Shown piece by piece: positions 24,963 to 36,215 of a stretch of DNA of 37,229 bases. The DNA comes from Pseudomonas sp. TH10. Lineage in GTDB: Bacteria > Pseudomonadota > Gammaproteobacteria > Pseudomonadales > Pseudomonadaceae. The notes under the pieces were generated by a model, which had not been told where the DNA came from, did no database searches, and saw only the letters and a program-made list of their open reading frames with translations. The first letter of the stretch is position 1. Each line of letters opens with the position of its first letter. A program made the position numbers and the translations under genes. The stretch is taken from contig NZ_JAEKEG010000065.1 in the NCBI RefSeq assembly GCF_016651255.1, positions 1 through 37,229 on the forward strand. The letters run 5' to 3'.

Positions 24963-27401
24963 TCAGAACAGATCGATCGGCGCCTGCTCATCCGCTGGCA
25001 GCGGGCTGCCCGGTACAGCGCCGTTACCCAGCTCATTCACCGACGGCGGCGTGTCTTCAGCCTTGAACAGCTCGAAGTACGCACCCGGCGTGCTTGGCGT
25101 TGCCGCGCGACCGCTCACCGGATCCACCCGCAGACTCAGCAAACCTTCCGGCTCAGGCTGGACGTGAGGCGGCTTGTCCTTCAGCGCAGCCGACATGTAG
25201 TTCATCCAGATCGGCAGCGCCACGGTGCCGCCGAATTCGCGACGACCGAGGCTTTCCGGCTGGTCGAAACCGGTCCAGACAGTGGTCACGTAATCGGCGT
25301 TGTAACCGGAGAACCAGGCGTCTTTCGATTCGTTGGTGGTACCGGTTTTACCAGCGATGTCACTGCGGCCCATGGCCAGTGCACGACGGCCAGTGCCGAG
25401 CTTGATCACGTCCTGCAACATGCTGTTGAGGATGTACGTGGTGCGACCATCGACAATCCGCTCAGCCACTGCAGGTGACTGCGCAGGCTGGCTACTTGAG
25501 GCGTCCGCAGGCGTTGCATTGACCGTGATAGCGCTGGCCGCTGGTGCCGCGATGCCATCGCTGACGACTTCGCCCTTAGGCACGGTTGGCGGGTTGGCGA
25601 CGAACAGGGTGTCGCCGTTACGGCTTTCGATCTTGTCGATAACGTAAGGCGTGATCTTGTAACCACCGTTGGCGAACGTACTCCATCCGGTGGCGATCTC
25701 CATCGGTGTCAGCGTCGCGGTACCCAGGGCCAGCGACAGGTTCGGCGGCAGATCCTGCTTGTTGAAACCAAATCGGCTGATGTAGTCGATGGTCTTGCTA
25801 ACGCCCATCGCTTGCACCAAGCGGATCGACACCAGGTTGCGCGACTTGTACAAACCTTCACGCAGGCGGATCGGGCCGAGGAAGGTGTTGGTGTCGTTCT
25901 TCGGACGCCAGACCTTGTCGAGGTACTCGTCGACAAACACGATTGGCGCGTCGTTGACCAGCGTGGCGGCGGTGTAGCCGTTATCCAGCGCCGCACTGTA
26001 GACGAACGGCTTGAAGCTCGAACCCGGCTGACGCTTGGCCTGCATGGCGCGGTTGTAGTTGCTCTGCTCGAAAGCGAAACCGCCGACCAGCGAGCGAATC
26101 GCGCCGTTTTGCGGATCCAGCGACACCAGTGCACCTTGTGCCTGCGGGAGCTGGCTGAATTTCAGCGAATTGTCCTTCTGGCGCTGCACACGCACCAGAT
26201 CGCCGACCTGGGCAACATCCGACGGCTGGCGCGGGTTGGCGCCCATGCTGTTGGTGTTGAGGAACGGCCGCGCCCATTTCATGGTGTCCCAGGCGACATG
26301 TTCTTCGCCGGTGCGGGTCAGCACTTGCAGGCCGTTCTTGTCGACCTGGGTGACGATGGCGGGTTCAAGGCTGCTGATGGTGCGTTGTTTGCTCAGCTCG
26401 CTGACCCAGGCTTCGCGGGTCTTGCCCGGCAGGCGCGATTCAGGGCCGCGATAACCGTGGCGCTGATCGTAAGTGATCAGGCCTTCGTGAAGCGCCGTGT
26501 TGGCCATTTCCTGCAGGTTGCTTGGCACCGTGGTGGTCACGCGGAACCCTTCGGTATAAGCGTCGCTGCCATAGCGGCCGACCATTTCGGCGCGGGCCAT
26601 CTCGGCAATGTAGGGGGCGTTCACTTCCGGTGTCGGGACGTGATAACTGGCGTTGAGCGGCTCGTTGATCGCGGCGGTGTAGTCGGCTTCGGTGATCTTG
26701 CCCAGCTTGTACATGCGGCCCAGGATCCAGTCACGCCGCTCTTTGCTGCGCGCCGGGTTGGCCAGCGGATTGAAGCGCGAAGGGGCCTTGGGCAGGCCCG
26801 CAATCATCGCCATCTGCGCCAGGCTGACGTCACGGATCGACTTGCCGTAGTACACCTGCGCAGCGGCTTCGATGCCATAGGCGCGGTTGCCGAGATAGAT
26901 TTTGTTCACGTACAGCTCAAGGATTTCGTCCTTGGTCAGCTGCCGTTCAATTTGCAGAGCCAGCAAAATCTCGGTGGTTTTGCGCGAGAAGCTGCGTTCG
27001 CTGGTCAGGAAGAAGTTCTTCGCCACCTGCATGGTAATGGTGCTGCCGCCGGACTGGATGTGACCGCTTTTGACCAACTGGGTCGCGGCGCGCATCAGGC
27101 TGCTCGGATCAACGCCATAGTGATTGGCGAAATTGTCGTCTTCAGCACTTAGTAACGCATTAATGAAATTGGGCGGAATGTCGGCGAAACGGATCGGAGT
27201 ACGGCGCATTTCGCCAAATTCTGCGATCAACTTGTTATCGCTGCTGTAGACCCGCAGAGGAATCTGCAACTGAATGCTTCTCAGGGCCTCCACAGACGGC
27301 AAACCCGGACTAAGGTAAAGATAGGCGCCGCTGAGACCTAAAAGCAGTCCGCAGAAAACGGCGACGATGGACCAACCGAAAAATTTCAGCAGACGAATCA
27401 A
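24963..27401 (-). CDS. mrcA: Penicillin-binding protein 1A (PonA/MrcA), bifunctional peptidoglycan synthase
   Basis: The enzyme polymerises glycan strands and crosslinks them at the periplasmic face of the inner membrane. A TTG at 27399-27401 gives 812 residues beginning IRLLKFFGWSIVAVFCGLLL, the usual short tail plus signal anchor. The GT51 domain (about 55-230) shows EDDNFANHYGVD, GGSTITMQVAKNFFL and KDEILELYVNKIYLGNRAYG. The transpeptidase domain has the Ser box PGSSFKPFVYSA, the SxN-type motif SRNLVSIRL and the KTG box AGKTGTTNESKD. An OB-like insert lies between them. The C-terminus is Pro/Ala-rich. It is divergent from pilM. Confidence 0.96.
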   Translation of the reverse strand: MIRLLKFFGWSIVAVFCGLLLGLSGAYLYLSPGLPSVEALRSIQLQIPLRVYSSDNKLIAEFGEMRRTPIRFADIPPNFINALLSAEDDNFANHYGVDPSSLMRAATQLVKSGHIQSGGSTITMQVAKNFFLTSERSFSRKTTEILLALQIERQLTKDEILELYVNKIYLGNRAYGIEAAAQVYYGKSIRDVSLAQMAMIAGLPKAPSRFNPLANPARSKERRDWILGRMYKLGKITEADYTAAINEPLNASYHVPTPEVNAPYIAEMARAEMVGRYGSDAYTEGFRVTTTVPSNLQEMANTALHEGLITYDQRHGYRGPESRLPGKTREAWVSELSKQRTISSLEPAIVTQVDKNGLQVLTRTGEEHVAWDTMKWARPFLNTNSMGANPRQPSDVAQVGDLVRVQRQKDNSLKFSQLPQAQGALVSLDPQNGAIRSLVGGFAFEQSNYNRAMQAKRQPGSSFKPFVYSAALDNGYTAATLVNDAPIVFVDEYLDKVWRPKNDTNTFLGPIRLREGLYKSRNLVSIRLVQAMGVSKTIDYISRFGFNKQDLPPNLSLALGTATLTPMEIATGWSTFANGGYKITPYVIDKIESRNGDTLFVANPPTVPKGEVVSDGIAAPAASAITVNATPADASSSQPAQSPAVAERIVDGRTTYILNSMLQDVIKLGTGRRALAMGRSDIAGKTGTTNESKDAWFSGYNADYVTTVWTGFDQPESLGRREFGGTVALPIWMNYMSAALKDKPPHVQPEPEGLLSLRVDPVSGRAATPSTPGAYFELFKAEDTPPSVNELGNGAVPGSPLPADEQAPIDLF

Positions 27402-27503
27402 GGCTTTTGGACATCCAGGGCAAAGAATGAATTTGGCGACGGGGTTCCGGCGACACACAGAACAACCCGCGCAGGCAGTAAAAAGCGGAAAAAAACGCTG
27501 GGC

Positions 27504-27509
27504 ATTATA
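27504..27509 (-). promoter_or_regulatory. Candidate -10 element for ponA
   Basis: A perfect TATAAT on the minus strand lies about 100 bases before the ponA start. No good -35 is present at 16-18 bases; ATGACG at 19 bases is the nearest. TTGACA further upstream (27544-27549) is 34 bases away and so cannot pair with it. Confidence 0.35.
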
Positions 27510-27590
27510 AGCACTTTTCTAGCGGGGGCGTCATTTGCGCTTCTGTCAAGACGGGCGGGTTGAACGCAATGGACATTACAGAGTCCGTAA

Positions 27591-28681
<1,091 letters not shown>

Positions 28682-28682
<1 letters not shown>

Positions 28683-29248
28683 TGGCGCGGATCAATCTTC
28701 TACCCTGGCGCGAGGAACTGCGCGAGGAACGCCGCAAACGCTTCCTGGTGACCCTCGTTGGGGTCCTGGTGGGCTCCGTGGGGGCGGTGCTGATTGCGGA
28801 CCAGGTCATCACAGCGGCCGTTGACCGTCAGCTCGCGCGCAACGATTACATCGGCAAGCAGATTGCCGTAGTCGATGAGCGGATCAAGCAGATCAGCGAC
28901 TTGAAGGCACGCCGCCAGCAGCTCATCGAGCGCATGCGTATCATCCAGGACCTGCAGGGCAATCGGCCAATCAGCGGGCGGATATTCGACCAGCTGGCGC
29001 GCACCTTGCCGGACGGGGTGTATTTCACCGAAGTCAAAATGGTCGGCACTACCTTGTCCATTACCGGTGCTGCCGAGTCCAATAATCGCGTGTCTGACCT
29101 GATGCGCAATCTTGACGGCTCCGACTGGTTCGATGCCCCCAGCCTGACCGAGGTCAAGGCCACTACGGCGGGTCAGCTCGACCAGGCGAACATCTTCCAG
29201 TTGACGGTTCGACAGACCCAGCCCGCCGCTGTGGAGGACGGTCAATGA
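28682..29248 (+). CDS. pilN: Type IV pilus assembly protein PilN
   Basis: PilN is a bitopic inner-membrane protein that pairs with PilO. The 188-residue product begins MARINLLPWREELREERRKR, the conserved INLLPWR motif that binds PilM. One membrane helix (about 21-42) and a periplasmic coiled coil with a ferredoxin-like domain follow (GRIFDQLARTLPDGVYFTEV). It starts on the TGATG junction with pilM and overlaps pilO by four bases, so the subunits are translated as a coupled set. Confidence 0.97.
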
Positions 29249-29868
29249 GTCCATCGGAATGGTTTGCCGGACTGCGCAACGTTGATATCAACGATTTGGA
29301 CACCAACAACATCGGCTCATGGCCGCCGGCGATCAAGGCGATCGCGGGTGGGCTGCTGATGGTGCTGGTACTGGCCCTGGGGTATCACTTTTACCTCAGC
29401 GACCTGGAAACCCAGCTGGACAGCAAGCGTGAGGAGGAGCTGACACTCAAGGAGCAATTCACCTCCAAGGCCCGCATGGCCGCCAATCTCGAGCTGTACA
29501 CCCAGCAGATGAAAGAGATGGAAAACTCCTTTGGCGTGTTGCTGCGCCAACTGCCCAGCGACACCGAGGTGCCGGGCCTGCTGGAGGACATCACTCGCAC
29601 CGGGCTCGGGAGTGGGCTGGAGTTCGAAGAGATCAAGTTGCTGCCGGAAGTTACCCAGCAGTTCTATATCGAACTGCCGATCCAGATCACCGTGACCGGG
29701 GCCTATCACGACCTGGCGACCTTCGTCAGCGGTGTGGCCGGCCTGCCCCGGATCGTCACGCTGCATGACTTCGACATTGCTGCGGCCGACCCGGATGGCG
29801 GGACGAAGTTACGCATGAGTATCCTCGCCAAGACCTACCGCTATAACGACAAGGGGGCGCCGAAATGA
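29245..29868 (+). CDS. pilO: Type IV pilus assembly protein PilO
   Basis: PilO dimerises with PilN in the periplasm and contacts PilP. The 207-residue protein has a cytoplasmic N-terminus (NVDINDLDTNNIGSWPPAIK) and a membrane helix (about 31-50, AIAGGLLMVLVLALGYHFYL). A coiled coil (KREEELTLKEQFTSKARMAA) leads to a ferredoxin-like domain (FYIELPIQITVTGAYHDLAT). It overlaps pilN and pilP by four bases each (ATGA). Confidence 0.97.
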   Translation: MSPSEWFAGLRNVDINDLDTNNIGSWPPAIKAIAGGLLMVLVLALGYHFYLSDLETQLDSKREEELTLKEQFTSKARMAANLELYTQQMKEMENSFGVLLRQLPSDTEVPGLLEDITRTGLGSGLEFEEIKLLPEVTQQFYIELPIQITVTGAYHDLATFVSGVAGLPRIVTLHDFDIAAADPDGGTKLRMSILAKTYRYNDKGAPK

Positions 29869-30393
29869 GCCCGATCCGTTGTTTGGCCATGGTGCTCGTC
29901 GTGCTCGGGTTGGCCGGCTGTGGGAAGGGCGACGACGTCAGCGACCTCGATGCCTACATGAACGAAGTTCGCCTGCGTCCACCGGGGAAGATAGAGCCAA
30001 CGCCGATTTTCCGCTCCTACCCGACGTTCACCTACAGCGCCGCCAACCTGCGAAGCCCGTTTTCCCGGCAGGTCAGGGTGGACCTGGCTGGCCAGAAGCA
30101 CGGCTCGCGTAACGTCAAGCCTGATCCTGCCCGGGCCAAGCAGTACCTGGAAGGTTTCAACATCGAGCAGTTTGAAATGGTCGGCACGATTTCCAATGCA
30201 ACCGGCTCCTTTGCGCTGCTGCGCGGGGCTGGCGGCGTGCATCGACTGAAAGTCGGTGACTACTCTTGGGCGCAACGATGGGCGCATTGTCGCCATCAGC
30301 GGCTCACAGGTCGACGTGATCGAAATCGTCCCCGACGGCCAGGGAGCCTGGCTGGAACGGCCGCGAACCATACCTTTGAAAGAGCATTCATAG
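29865..30393 (+). CDS. pilP: Type IV pilus lipoprotein PilP (apparent frameshift in last third)
   Basis: PilP is an inner-membrane lipoprotein that connects PilNO to the secretin PilQ. The lipobox LAGC places the lipidated Cys at residue 19. The HR-domain region follows (FEMVGTISNATGSFALLRGA, GGVHRLKVGDY). After TAC at 30261-30263 the printed frame goes astray and runs to 30407, overlapping pilQ. Dropping one T near 30264 restores LGRNDGRIVAISGSQVDVIE and IVPDGQGAWLERPR with a stop at 30391-30393. That gives 175 residues, against 174 I recall for P. aeruginosa. The restored stop leaves a normal 13-base gap to pilQ. Confidence 0.92.
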
Positions 30394-30406
30394 TGGGACT
30401 AGAATA

Positions 30407-32485
30407 ATGAACAGGATTTTCTCAGCCCTCGGTATTTCGCTATGGATAGCGCTGCTTTCGCCGATGGCACAAGCGGCCAATCTGAAGACGCTGGACGTTG
30501 CCGCACTGCCTGGGGACCGCATCGAGTTGAAGCTGTCGTTCGATGGCACGCCTCCCACGCCCAAGGGCTACACCACCGAGTCACCGGCGCGGATCGCACT
30601 CGACCTGCCCGGGGTGGTCATCCAGCTGTCCAGCAAGACCCGCGACCTGGGTGGCGGCAATGCCCGCAGTGCCACGGTGGTGGAAGCCAAGGACCGGACG
30701 CGTCTGATCATCAACCTGACGCAGTTGTCCCCCTATACCTCGCGGGTCGAAGGCAACACCCTGTTTGTGGTTGTCGGCCAGGGCGCGAGCAAGGCTGCAT
30801 CGCGACCGGTCGCCAGCGCGCCGCGTGCCGTCACTTCGCCGGCCCCGGCGAAAGCCTACGCGCCGGTAGCCAAGGCTATTCGCAGCGTTGACTTCCAGCG
30901 TGGCACCCAGGGCGAGGGCAATGTGGTCATCGACCTGTCCGATCCATCCATCGCCCCGGACATTCAAGAGCGCGAGGGCAAGATCATCCTTGGCTTCGCC
31001 CGAACCCAGCTGCCAGAGTCCCTGCGAGTCCGCCTGGACGTGAAGGATTTCGCCACGCCGGTGCAATTCGTCAATGCCAGTGCCACCGGGGACCGTGCGA
31101 CCATCAGCATCGAACCCAGCGGTACTTACGAGTATTCCACCTTCCAGACCGACAATAAGCTCACCGTCAGCATTCGCCCGATGACCGTCGACGACCTGCA
31201 AAAGCGTAATGCCGACCGCCAGGCCTATGTCGGCGAAAAGCTGTCGCTGAACTTTCAGGACATCGACGTGCGCTCGGTGCTGCAACTGATCGCCGATTTC
31301 ACCAACCTCAATCTGGTCGCCAGCGATACGGTGCAGGGCGGCATCACTTTGCGTCTGCAAAACGTGCCGTGGGATCAGGCGCTGGACCTGGTGCTGAAAA
31401 CCAAAGGGCTGGATAAACGCAAGATCGGCAACGTGCTGCTGGTGGCGCCGGCCGACGAAATCGCCGCGCGCGAAAGGCAGGAACTGGAATCGCAAAAGCA
31501 GATCGCCGAACTGGCGCCGCTGCGTCGTGAATTGCTGCAAGTGAACTATGCCAAGGCCGCGGACATCGCCAAACTGTTCCAGTCGGTGACCAGCGCTGAA
31601 GCGAAAATCGACGAGCGCGGTTCGATCACCGTCGACGAACGCACCAACAACATCATTGCCTACCAGACCCAGAATCGCCTCGACGAACTGCGGCGGATCG
31701 TGGCGCAACTGGATATTCCGGTGCGCCAGGTGATGATCGAGGCGCGCATCGTCGAGGCCAACGTCGATTACGACAAGAGCCTGGGCGTGCGCTGGGGCGG
31801 CTCGATCCAGAACAAGGGCAACTGGAACACCTCCGGGGTCAGTAACGGTTCATCGACCACCATCGGCACGCCGGGCAGCACCAGCACCAACTCGCCGTTC
31901 GTCGACATGGGCACCATCGGCAACACCTCGGGGATCGGCATTGCCTTCATCACCGATAACGTCCTGCTCGATCTGGAACTGACGGCGATGGAGAAAACCG
32001 GCAACGGTGAAATCGTCTCACAGCCCAAAGTGGTCACCTCCGACAAGGAGACCGCGAAAATCCTCAAGGGCACCGAGATTCCTTATCAGGAGGCCAGCTC
32101 CAGCGGCGCGACGTCGGTGTCGTTCAAGGAGGCTTCGCTGTCGCTGGAAGTGACCCCGCAGATCACCCCGGACAACCGCATCATCATGGAGGTCAAGGTC
32201 ACCAAGGATGAGCCGGATTACCTGAACAAGGTGCAGGACGTACCGCCGATCAAGAAAAACGAGGTCAATGCCAAGGTGTTGGTCAACGATGGCGAGACCA
32301 TCGTCATCGGTGGCGTTTTCTCAAATACTCAAAGCAAGGTTGTAGATAAGGTGCCATTTCTCGGCGATGTGCCGTATCTTGGCCGCCTTTTCCGGCGTGA
32401 CGTGGTTTCGGAGAAAAAATCCGAGCTGTTGGTGTTTCTCACACCGCGTATCATGAATAACCAGGCGATTGCTGTGAGTCGTTGA
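30407..32485 (+). CDS. pilQ: Type IV pilus secretin PilQ
   Basis: PilQ forms the outer-membrane pore through which the pilus extends. The 692-residue protein has a signal peptide cut after MAQA, at about residue 23. Two AMIN domains that bind peptidoglycan lie at about 25-130 and 160-260. An N0/STN domain ([20 protein letters not shown]), an N1 domain, and the C-terminal secretin domain follow. The secretin signature [17 protein letters not shown] is near the end. A Gly/Ser/Thr-rich stretch around residue 480 is typical of secretin loops. The stop is five bases before the aroK GTG. Confidence 0.98.
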   Translation: MNRIFSALGISLWIALLSPMAQAANLKTLDVAALPGDRIELKLSFDGTPPTPKGYTTESPARIALDLPGVVIQLSSKTRDLGGGNARSATVVEAKDRTRLIINLTQLSPYTSRVEGNTLFVVVGQGASKAASRPVASAPRAVTSPAPAKAYAPVAKAIRSVDFQRGTQGEGNVVIDLSDPSIAPDIQEREGKIILGFARTQLPESLRVRLDVKDFATPVQFVNASATGDRATISIEPSGTYEYSTFQTDNKLTVSIRPMTVDDLQKRNADRQAYVGEKLSLNFQDIDVRSVLQLIADFTNLNLVASDTVQGGITLRLQNVPWDQALDLVLKTKGLDKRKIGNVLLVAPADEIAARERQELESQKQIAELAPLRRELLQVNYAKAADIAKLFQSVTSAEAKIDERGSITVDERTNNIIAYQTQNRLDELRRIVAQLDIPVRQVMIEARIVEANVDYDKSLGVRWGGSIQNKGNWNTSGVSNGSSTTIGTPGSTSTNSPFVDMGTIGNTSGIGIAFITDNVLLDLELTAMEKTGNGEIVSQPKVVTSDKETAKILKGTEIPYQEASSSGATSVSFKEASLSLEVTPQITPDNRIIMEVKVTKDEPDYLNKVQDVPPIKKNEVNAKVLVNDGETIVIGGVFSNTQSKVVDKVPFLGDVPYLGRLFRRDVVSEKKSELLVFLTPRIMNNQAIAVSR

Positions 32486-32489
32486 TTCT

Positions 32490-33008
32490 GTGCGAAATTT
32501 GATTCTTGTAGGACCGATGGGGGCTGGAAAAAGCACCATCGGCCGGTTACTGGCCAAAGAGCTGCGCCTGCCGTTCAAAGATTCCGACAAGGAAATTGAA
32601 TTGCGCACGGGTGCCAATATCCCATGGATTTTCGATAAGGAAGGCGAGCCAGGCTTCCGTGATCGCGAGCAGGCGATGATTGCCGAGCTGTGCGCGTGCG
32701 ATGGCGTGGTGTTGGCGACCGGCGGCGGTGCAGTCATGCGCGAAGCCAATCGTCGGGCGCTGCATGCCGGTGGTCGGGTCGTGTACCTGCACGCCTCCGT
32801 CGAACAGCAGGTCGGCCGCACTGCGCGCGACCGCAATCGGCCGTTGCTGCGCACCGCCAATCCCGAGAAAACCCTGCGCGATCTGTTGGCAATCCGCGAT
32901 CCGCTCTATCGGGAAATCGCTGATCTGGTGGTGGAAACCGACGAACGGCCGCCACGCATGGTGGTGCTCGATATTCTCGACCGCCTCGCGCAACTGCCGC
33001 CCCGTTAA
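32490..33008 (+). CDS. aroK: Shikimate kinase AroK (GTG start)
   Basis: AroK phosphorylates shikimate at the 3-hydroxyl, the fifth step of the chorismate pathway. The 172-residue protein starts at GTG ([20 protein letters not shown]). It has Walker A GPMGAGKS at about residue 8, the shikimate-binding DSDKEIE and FRDREQ motifs, TGGGAV and the lid region RNRPLL. It follows pilQ after four bases and is followed by aroB, the usual pilQ-aroK-aroB arrangement. Confidence 0.97.
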   Translation: MRNLILVGPMGAGKSTIGRLLAKELRLPFKDSDKEIELRTGANIPWIFDKEGEPGFRDREQAMIAELCACDGVVLATGGGAVMREANRRALHAGGRVVYLHASVEQQVGRTARDRNRPLLRTANPEKTLRDLLAIRDPLYREIADLVVETDERPPRMVVLDILDRLAQLPPR

Positions 33009-33158
33009 AGCATCGCTCGAAATGCGCTATCCTCGGCGTCCTGTCACAGCCCGTCGAGGTTGTGGCGGATGGCGTGCGAGCGGCGTCATACCAACAGAGG
33101 CCGCGGACATCGATAATTCAGGGCAGGACGCCTGCTTCCATCTTCACTGTGGGGACAC

Positions 33159-34259
33159 ATGCAGACACTCAAGGTCGATCTAGGCGAGCGCAGCTACCCG
33201 ATTCATATTGGCGAAGGTTTGTTGGATCAGCCCGAGTTGCTGGCTCCGCATATTCATGGGCGGCAGGTGGCAATCATCTCCAACGAGACCGTTGCGCCGC
33301 TCTATCTCGAACGTCTGACCCGCAGCCTGGCGCAGTTCTCGGTAATTTCTGTGGTATTGCCGGACGGCGAGGCCTTCAAGAACTGGGAAACCCTGCAACT
33401 GATCTTTGATGGTCTGCTGACCGCTCGTCATGACCGTCGCACCACCGTCATCGCTCTTGGCGGCGGTGTCATCGGCGACATGGCCGGGTTCGCCGCGGCC
33501 TGCTATCAGCGTGGCGTCGACTTCATCCAGATCCCTACGACATTGCTGTCCCAGGTCGATTCGTCGGTGGGTGGCAAGACCGGGATCAACCATCCGCTGG
33601 GCAAGAACATGGTCGGCGCGTTCTATCAACCGAACGTCGTGCTGATCGATACCGCCTCCCTGAATACCTTGCCAGAGCGCGAACTTTCGGCCGGTCTGGC
33701 GGAAGTCATCAAGTACGGGCTGATCTGCGACGAGCCGTTCCTGAGCTGGCTCGAAGAAAACGTCGACGCACTGCGCGCCCTGGATCAGAAAGCCCTGACA
33801 TATGCCATTGAGCGTTCCTGCGCGGCCAAGGCTGCGGTGGTCGGCGCCGATGAGAAGGAAACCGGCGTACGCGCCACGCTCAACCTCGGCCACACTTTCG
33901 GCCACGCCATCGAGACCCACATGGGCTATGGTGTCTGGTTGCATGGTGAAGCGGTCGCGGCTGGCACCGTGATGGCGCTGGAAATGTCCGCGCGTCTGGG
34001 CTGGATCAGTGAGCAGGAGCGTGATCGCGGCATCCGTCTGTTTCAGCGCGCCGGTCTGCCGGTGGTGCCGCCGACAGAAATGACCGAAGCCGATTTTCTC
34101 GAACACATGGCAATCGACAAAAAAGTGATCGACGGTCGTCTACGCCTGGTGCTGCTGCGCCGGATGGGCGAAGCGGTGGTGACCGCCGATTATCCGAAAG
34201 AGGTTCTACAGGCCACGCTGGGAGCGGATTACCGCGCCCTGGCTCAGCTTAAAGGTTAA
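33159..34259 (+). CDS. aroB: 3-dehydroquinate synthase AroB
   Basis: AroB converts DAHP to 3-dehydroquinate, the second step of the chorismate pathway, using NAD and a divalent metal. The 366-residue enzyme shows the NAD-binding [13 protein letters not shown] at about residue 103. Active-site segments are [18 protein letters not shown] and YGLICDEPF. The metal ligands lie in [12 protein letters not shown] and LHGEAVAAG. The ATG at 33159 follows GGGGACAC. The 150-base gap after aroK holds no gene that I can support. Confidence 0.98.
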   Translation: MQTLKVDLGERSYPIHIGEGLLDQPELLAPHIHGRQVAIISNETVAPLYLERLTRSLAQFSVISVVLPDGEAFKNWETLQLIFDGLLTARHDRRTTVIALGGGVIGDMAGFAAACYQRGVDFIQIPTTLLSQVDSSVGGKTGINHPLGKNMVGAFYQPNVVLIDTASLNTLPERELSAGLAEVIKYGLICDEPFLSWLEENVDALRALDQKALTYAIERSCAAKAAVVGADEKETGVRATLNLGHTFGHAIETHMGYGVWLHGEAVAAGTVMALEMSARLGWISEQERDRGIRLFQRAGLPVVPPTEMTEADFLEHMAIDKKVIDGRLRLVLLRRMGEAVVTADYPKEVLQATLGADYRALAQLKG

Positions 34260-34269
34260 TAAGATTCCG

Positions 34270-35865
34270 ATGACTAGTTTGCATGCCGACGAGGCGTTCC
34301 TCGGCCATTTCCAGTTAAGTCACGACCCCTTCGCGCCGCGGGTGCCGGGCTTCAAATTCTTCCCGGCCCAGCGCAAACCGGTGCTGGGTCAACTGCATCA
34401 CCTGGCGCGCTATAGCCAGTTGCTGCTGGTGGTCACTGGCCCGCAAGGCAGCGGCAAGACCCTGTTGCGCCAGGCCCTGGTGGCCAGTACCAACAAGCAA
34501 TCGGTGCAGAGTGTGGTGGTTTCCGCCCGCGGTGCCGGTGATGCCGCCGGCGTGCTGCGCCAGGTGGCCCAGGCGCTGAATGTCGCCCAGCCGGAAATCG
34601 GCTCGATCCTGTCACAGGTCGTACAGCTGGCCTTGACCGGGCAGGAAGTCTATCTGCTGGTGGATGACGCCGAGCAGCTTGACGAGTCAGCGCTGGAAGC
34701 GCTGATGGCGCTGGGTGCCGGCGCGCCGGAAGGTCGCCCGCATGTCTTCCTGTTCGGTGAGTCGTCGCTGATCGCTCAGCTTGAGGCTTTGCACCTCGAG
34801 GAAGAGCGTTTCCACGTCATCGAACTGCAGCCGTACACCGAGGAAGAGACTCGCGAGTATCTCGACCAGCGGCTGGAAGGTGCGGGCCGCGGTGTCGAAC
34901 TTTTCACCGCGGATCAGATCTCTGATATTCACGAAAGTGCCGAGGGTTGGCCTGGCAATATCAACCAGGTCGCTCGCGATGCTCTTATCGAAGTCATGAT
35001 TGCCAGCCGCTCTGCGGTCAAGCGTCCAAGTATGGGGTTCAACATGCCGAAGAAACACGTATTGGCGATTTCCGCCGTAGTCGTGGTCGCGGTAGCCGCC
35101 GCCTGGTTGATGCCAGGTCGCAGCAAAGCACCGACCACTGGCGCTCCTGCCAACGAGCAGGCGCAATTGCCGCTCGGCGAGGGTGCACCGCAACCTAACA
35201 GCAACGGTGCTCCAGCCGTGGAGTTCGCCGGTAATTCGCAGCCGATGCCGTTGCCGCTTGTCGGCAACTCGCAACCGGTCATGCGTGGCCCGCTGGCCGA
35301 AGCGGCGGGTGGCATCACTGAAGGTGACGATGGCGTGCCGGTTGAAGGCTCCAGCGCCACACCGCCGACCGTGACCACTTCTGCGCCGCCGGCCGGAATC
35401 CAGCCTGGCCCAGCGCCGACGCCGGCCGCCAAGCCTGCGCCAGCACCGACCCAGGTGGCCACTGCCAAGCCGGCTCCCGCACCTGTCGCCAAACCCGCGC
35501 CTGTGCCGGCCAAACCTGCCGCCGTGGCGACCGCCAAGCCTGCCGAGAAACCGGCCGCTGCCGCTGCCAAAGGCGCCGGTGGTACCTGGTACGCCGGGCA
35601 ACCGACCAGCAACTACGTGGTGCAGATCCTTGGCACCAGCTCCGAAGCGTCTGCGCAAAACTTCGTGAAAGAGCAGGGCGGCGAGTACCGTTATTTCAAG
35701 AAAGTCCTCAACGGCAAGCCTCTCTACGTGATCACCTACGGCAATTTTGCCAACCGTGATGCAGCCCTTAGCGCCATCAAGGCCTTGCCAGCGAAGGTTC
35801 AGGCTGGTAAACCTTGGCCTCGCACTGTTGCCAGCGTCCAACAGGAACTGGCAACAACTCGCTGA
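34270..35865 (+). CDS. DamX-like protein with AAA+ ATPase and SPOR domains
   Basis: The 531-residue protein has an N-terminal AAA+/ExeA-like ATPase domain (about 10-245) with Walker A GPQGSGKTLL and Walker B YLLVDDAEQLD. One membrane helix (about 263-280, LAISAVVVVAVAAAWLM) is followed by a long Pro/Ala/Lys-rich linker. A C-terminal SPOR domain (about 440-525; YVVQILGTSSEASAQNFV, LYVITYGNFANRDAAL) ends the protein. The architecture matches DamX, a septal SPOR protein of cell division, and the aroB-damX-gltB order is that of other pseudomonads. The start is ten bases after aroB. Confidence 0.9.
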   Translation: MTSLHADEAFLGHFQLSHDPFAPRVPGFKFFPAQRKPVLGQLHHLARYSQLLLVVTGPQGSGKTLLRQALVASTNKQSVQSVVVSARGAGDAAGVLRQVAQALNVAQPEIGSILSQVVQLALTGQEVYLLVDDAEQLDESALEALMALGAGAPEGRPHVFLFGESSLIAQLEALHLEEERFHVIELQPYTEEETREYLDQRLEGAGRGVELFTADQISDIHESAEGWPGNINQVARDALIEVMIASRSAVKRPSMGFNMPKKHVLAISAVVVVAVAAAWLMPGRSKAPTTGAPANEQAQLPLGEGAPQPNSNGAPAVEFAGNSQPMPLPLVGNSQPVMRGPLAEAAGGITEGDDGVPVEGSSATPPTVTTSAPPAGIQPGPAPTPAAKPAPAPTQVATAKPAPAPVAKPAPVPAKPAAVATAKPAEKPAAAAAKGAGGTWYAGQPTSNYVVQILGTSSEASAQNFVKEQGGEYRYFKKVLNGKPLYVITYGNFANRDAALSAIKALPAKVQAGKPWPRTVASVQQELATTR

Positions 35866-36215
35866 AGATTCGGCGGCCTTACCCAGGCCGCCTCTCCCGG
35901 CACCTCAATATTTCCGCCTGTGCGCGCCGTCTCTACAGACCGCGTGCCTTGTGGTGTCTGCGTCATAGTAGTCTTTGAGTCGTTGCAGTCAGAATTAAAA
36001 AAGTTTTGACTAGCACAGCAGATCGCTTTAAACCTTTCACAAATGCGACATAGATTTGCGACATTTCGTCGTCAAATTTGTGAGCGTCTGTGTCGCTGTG
36101 TACAATGACCACCCTTTTGCCCCCGCTAAGCCGGCGTACGTTCGGCGCGGAATGCAAGTGGTTGAATTGAAAAGAAATTTGCCTCGAAAAGAGGCAGCCT
36201 GGTGAGAAAGTGTCT
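35866..36215. other. Intergenic region between damX and gltB
   Basis: This 350-base gap holds no gene I can support. It begins with a GC-rich hairpin (GGCGGCC-ttaccca-GGCCGCC, about 35872-35892) without a T run, which may end the damX transcript. An AT-rich patch (35960-36080) and the gltB promoter follow. Just before gltB there is a short hairpin GCCTC-gaaaa-GAGGC at 36181-36195. Confidence 0.6.
36078..36106 (+). promoter_or_regulatory. Candidate sigma-70 promoter of gltB
   Basis: TTGTGA (36078-36083) and TACAAT (36101-36106) are separated by exactly 17 bases. The -10 has five consensus bases and the -35 four. Transcription from about 36113 gives a leader of roughly 100 bases containing the small GCCTC/GAGGC hairpin. 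Confidence 0.62.

Noticed and set aside
27544..27549. Consensus TTGACA on the minus strand upstream of ponA
   Set aside because: It is 34 bases from the TATAAT at 27504-27509, so they cannot form one promoter, and no other -10 follows it at proper spacing.
33009..33158. A possible gene or RNA in the aroK-aroB gap
   Set aside because: The overlapping open frames run into aroK or aroB in other frames and show no start signal or domain; no stable hairpin with a T run is seen.
33180..34106. A 308-codon minus-strand open frame opposite aroB
   Set aside because: aroB is complete with all motifs; the antisense product has no family features.
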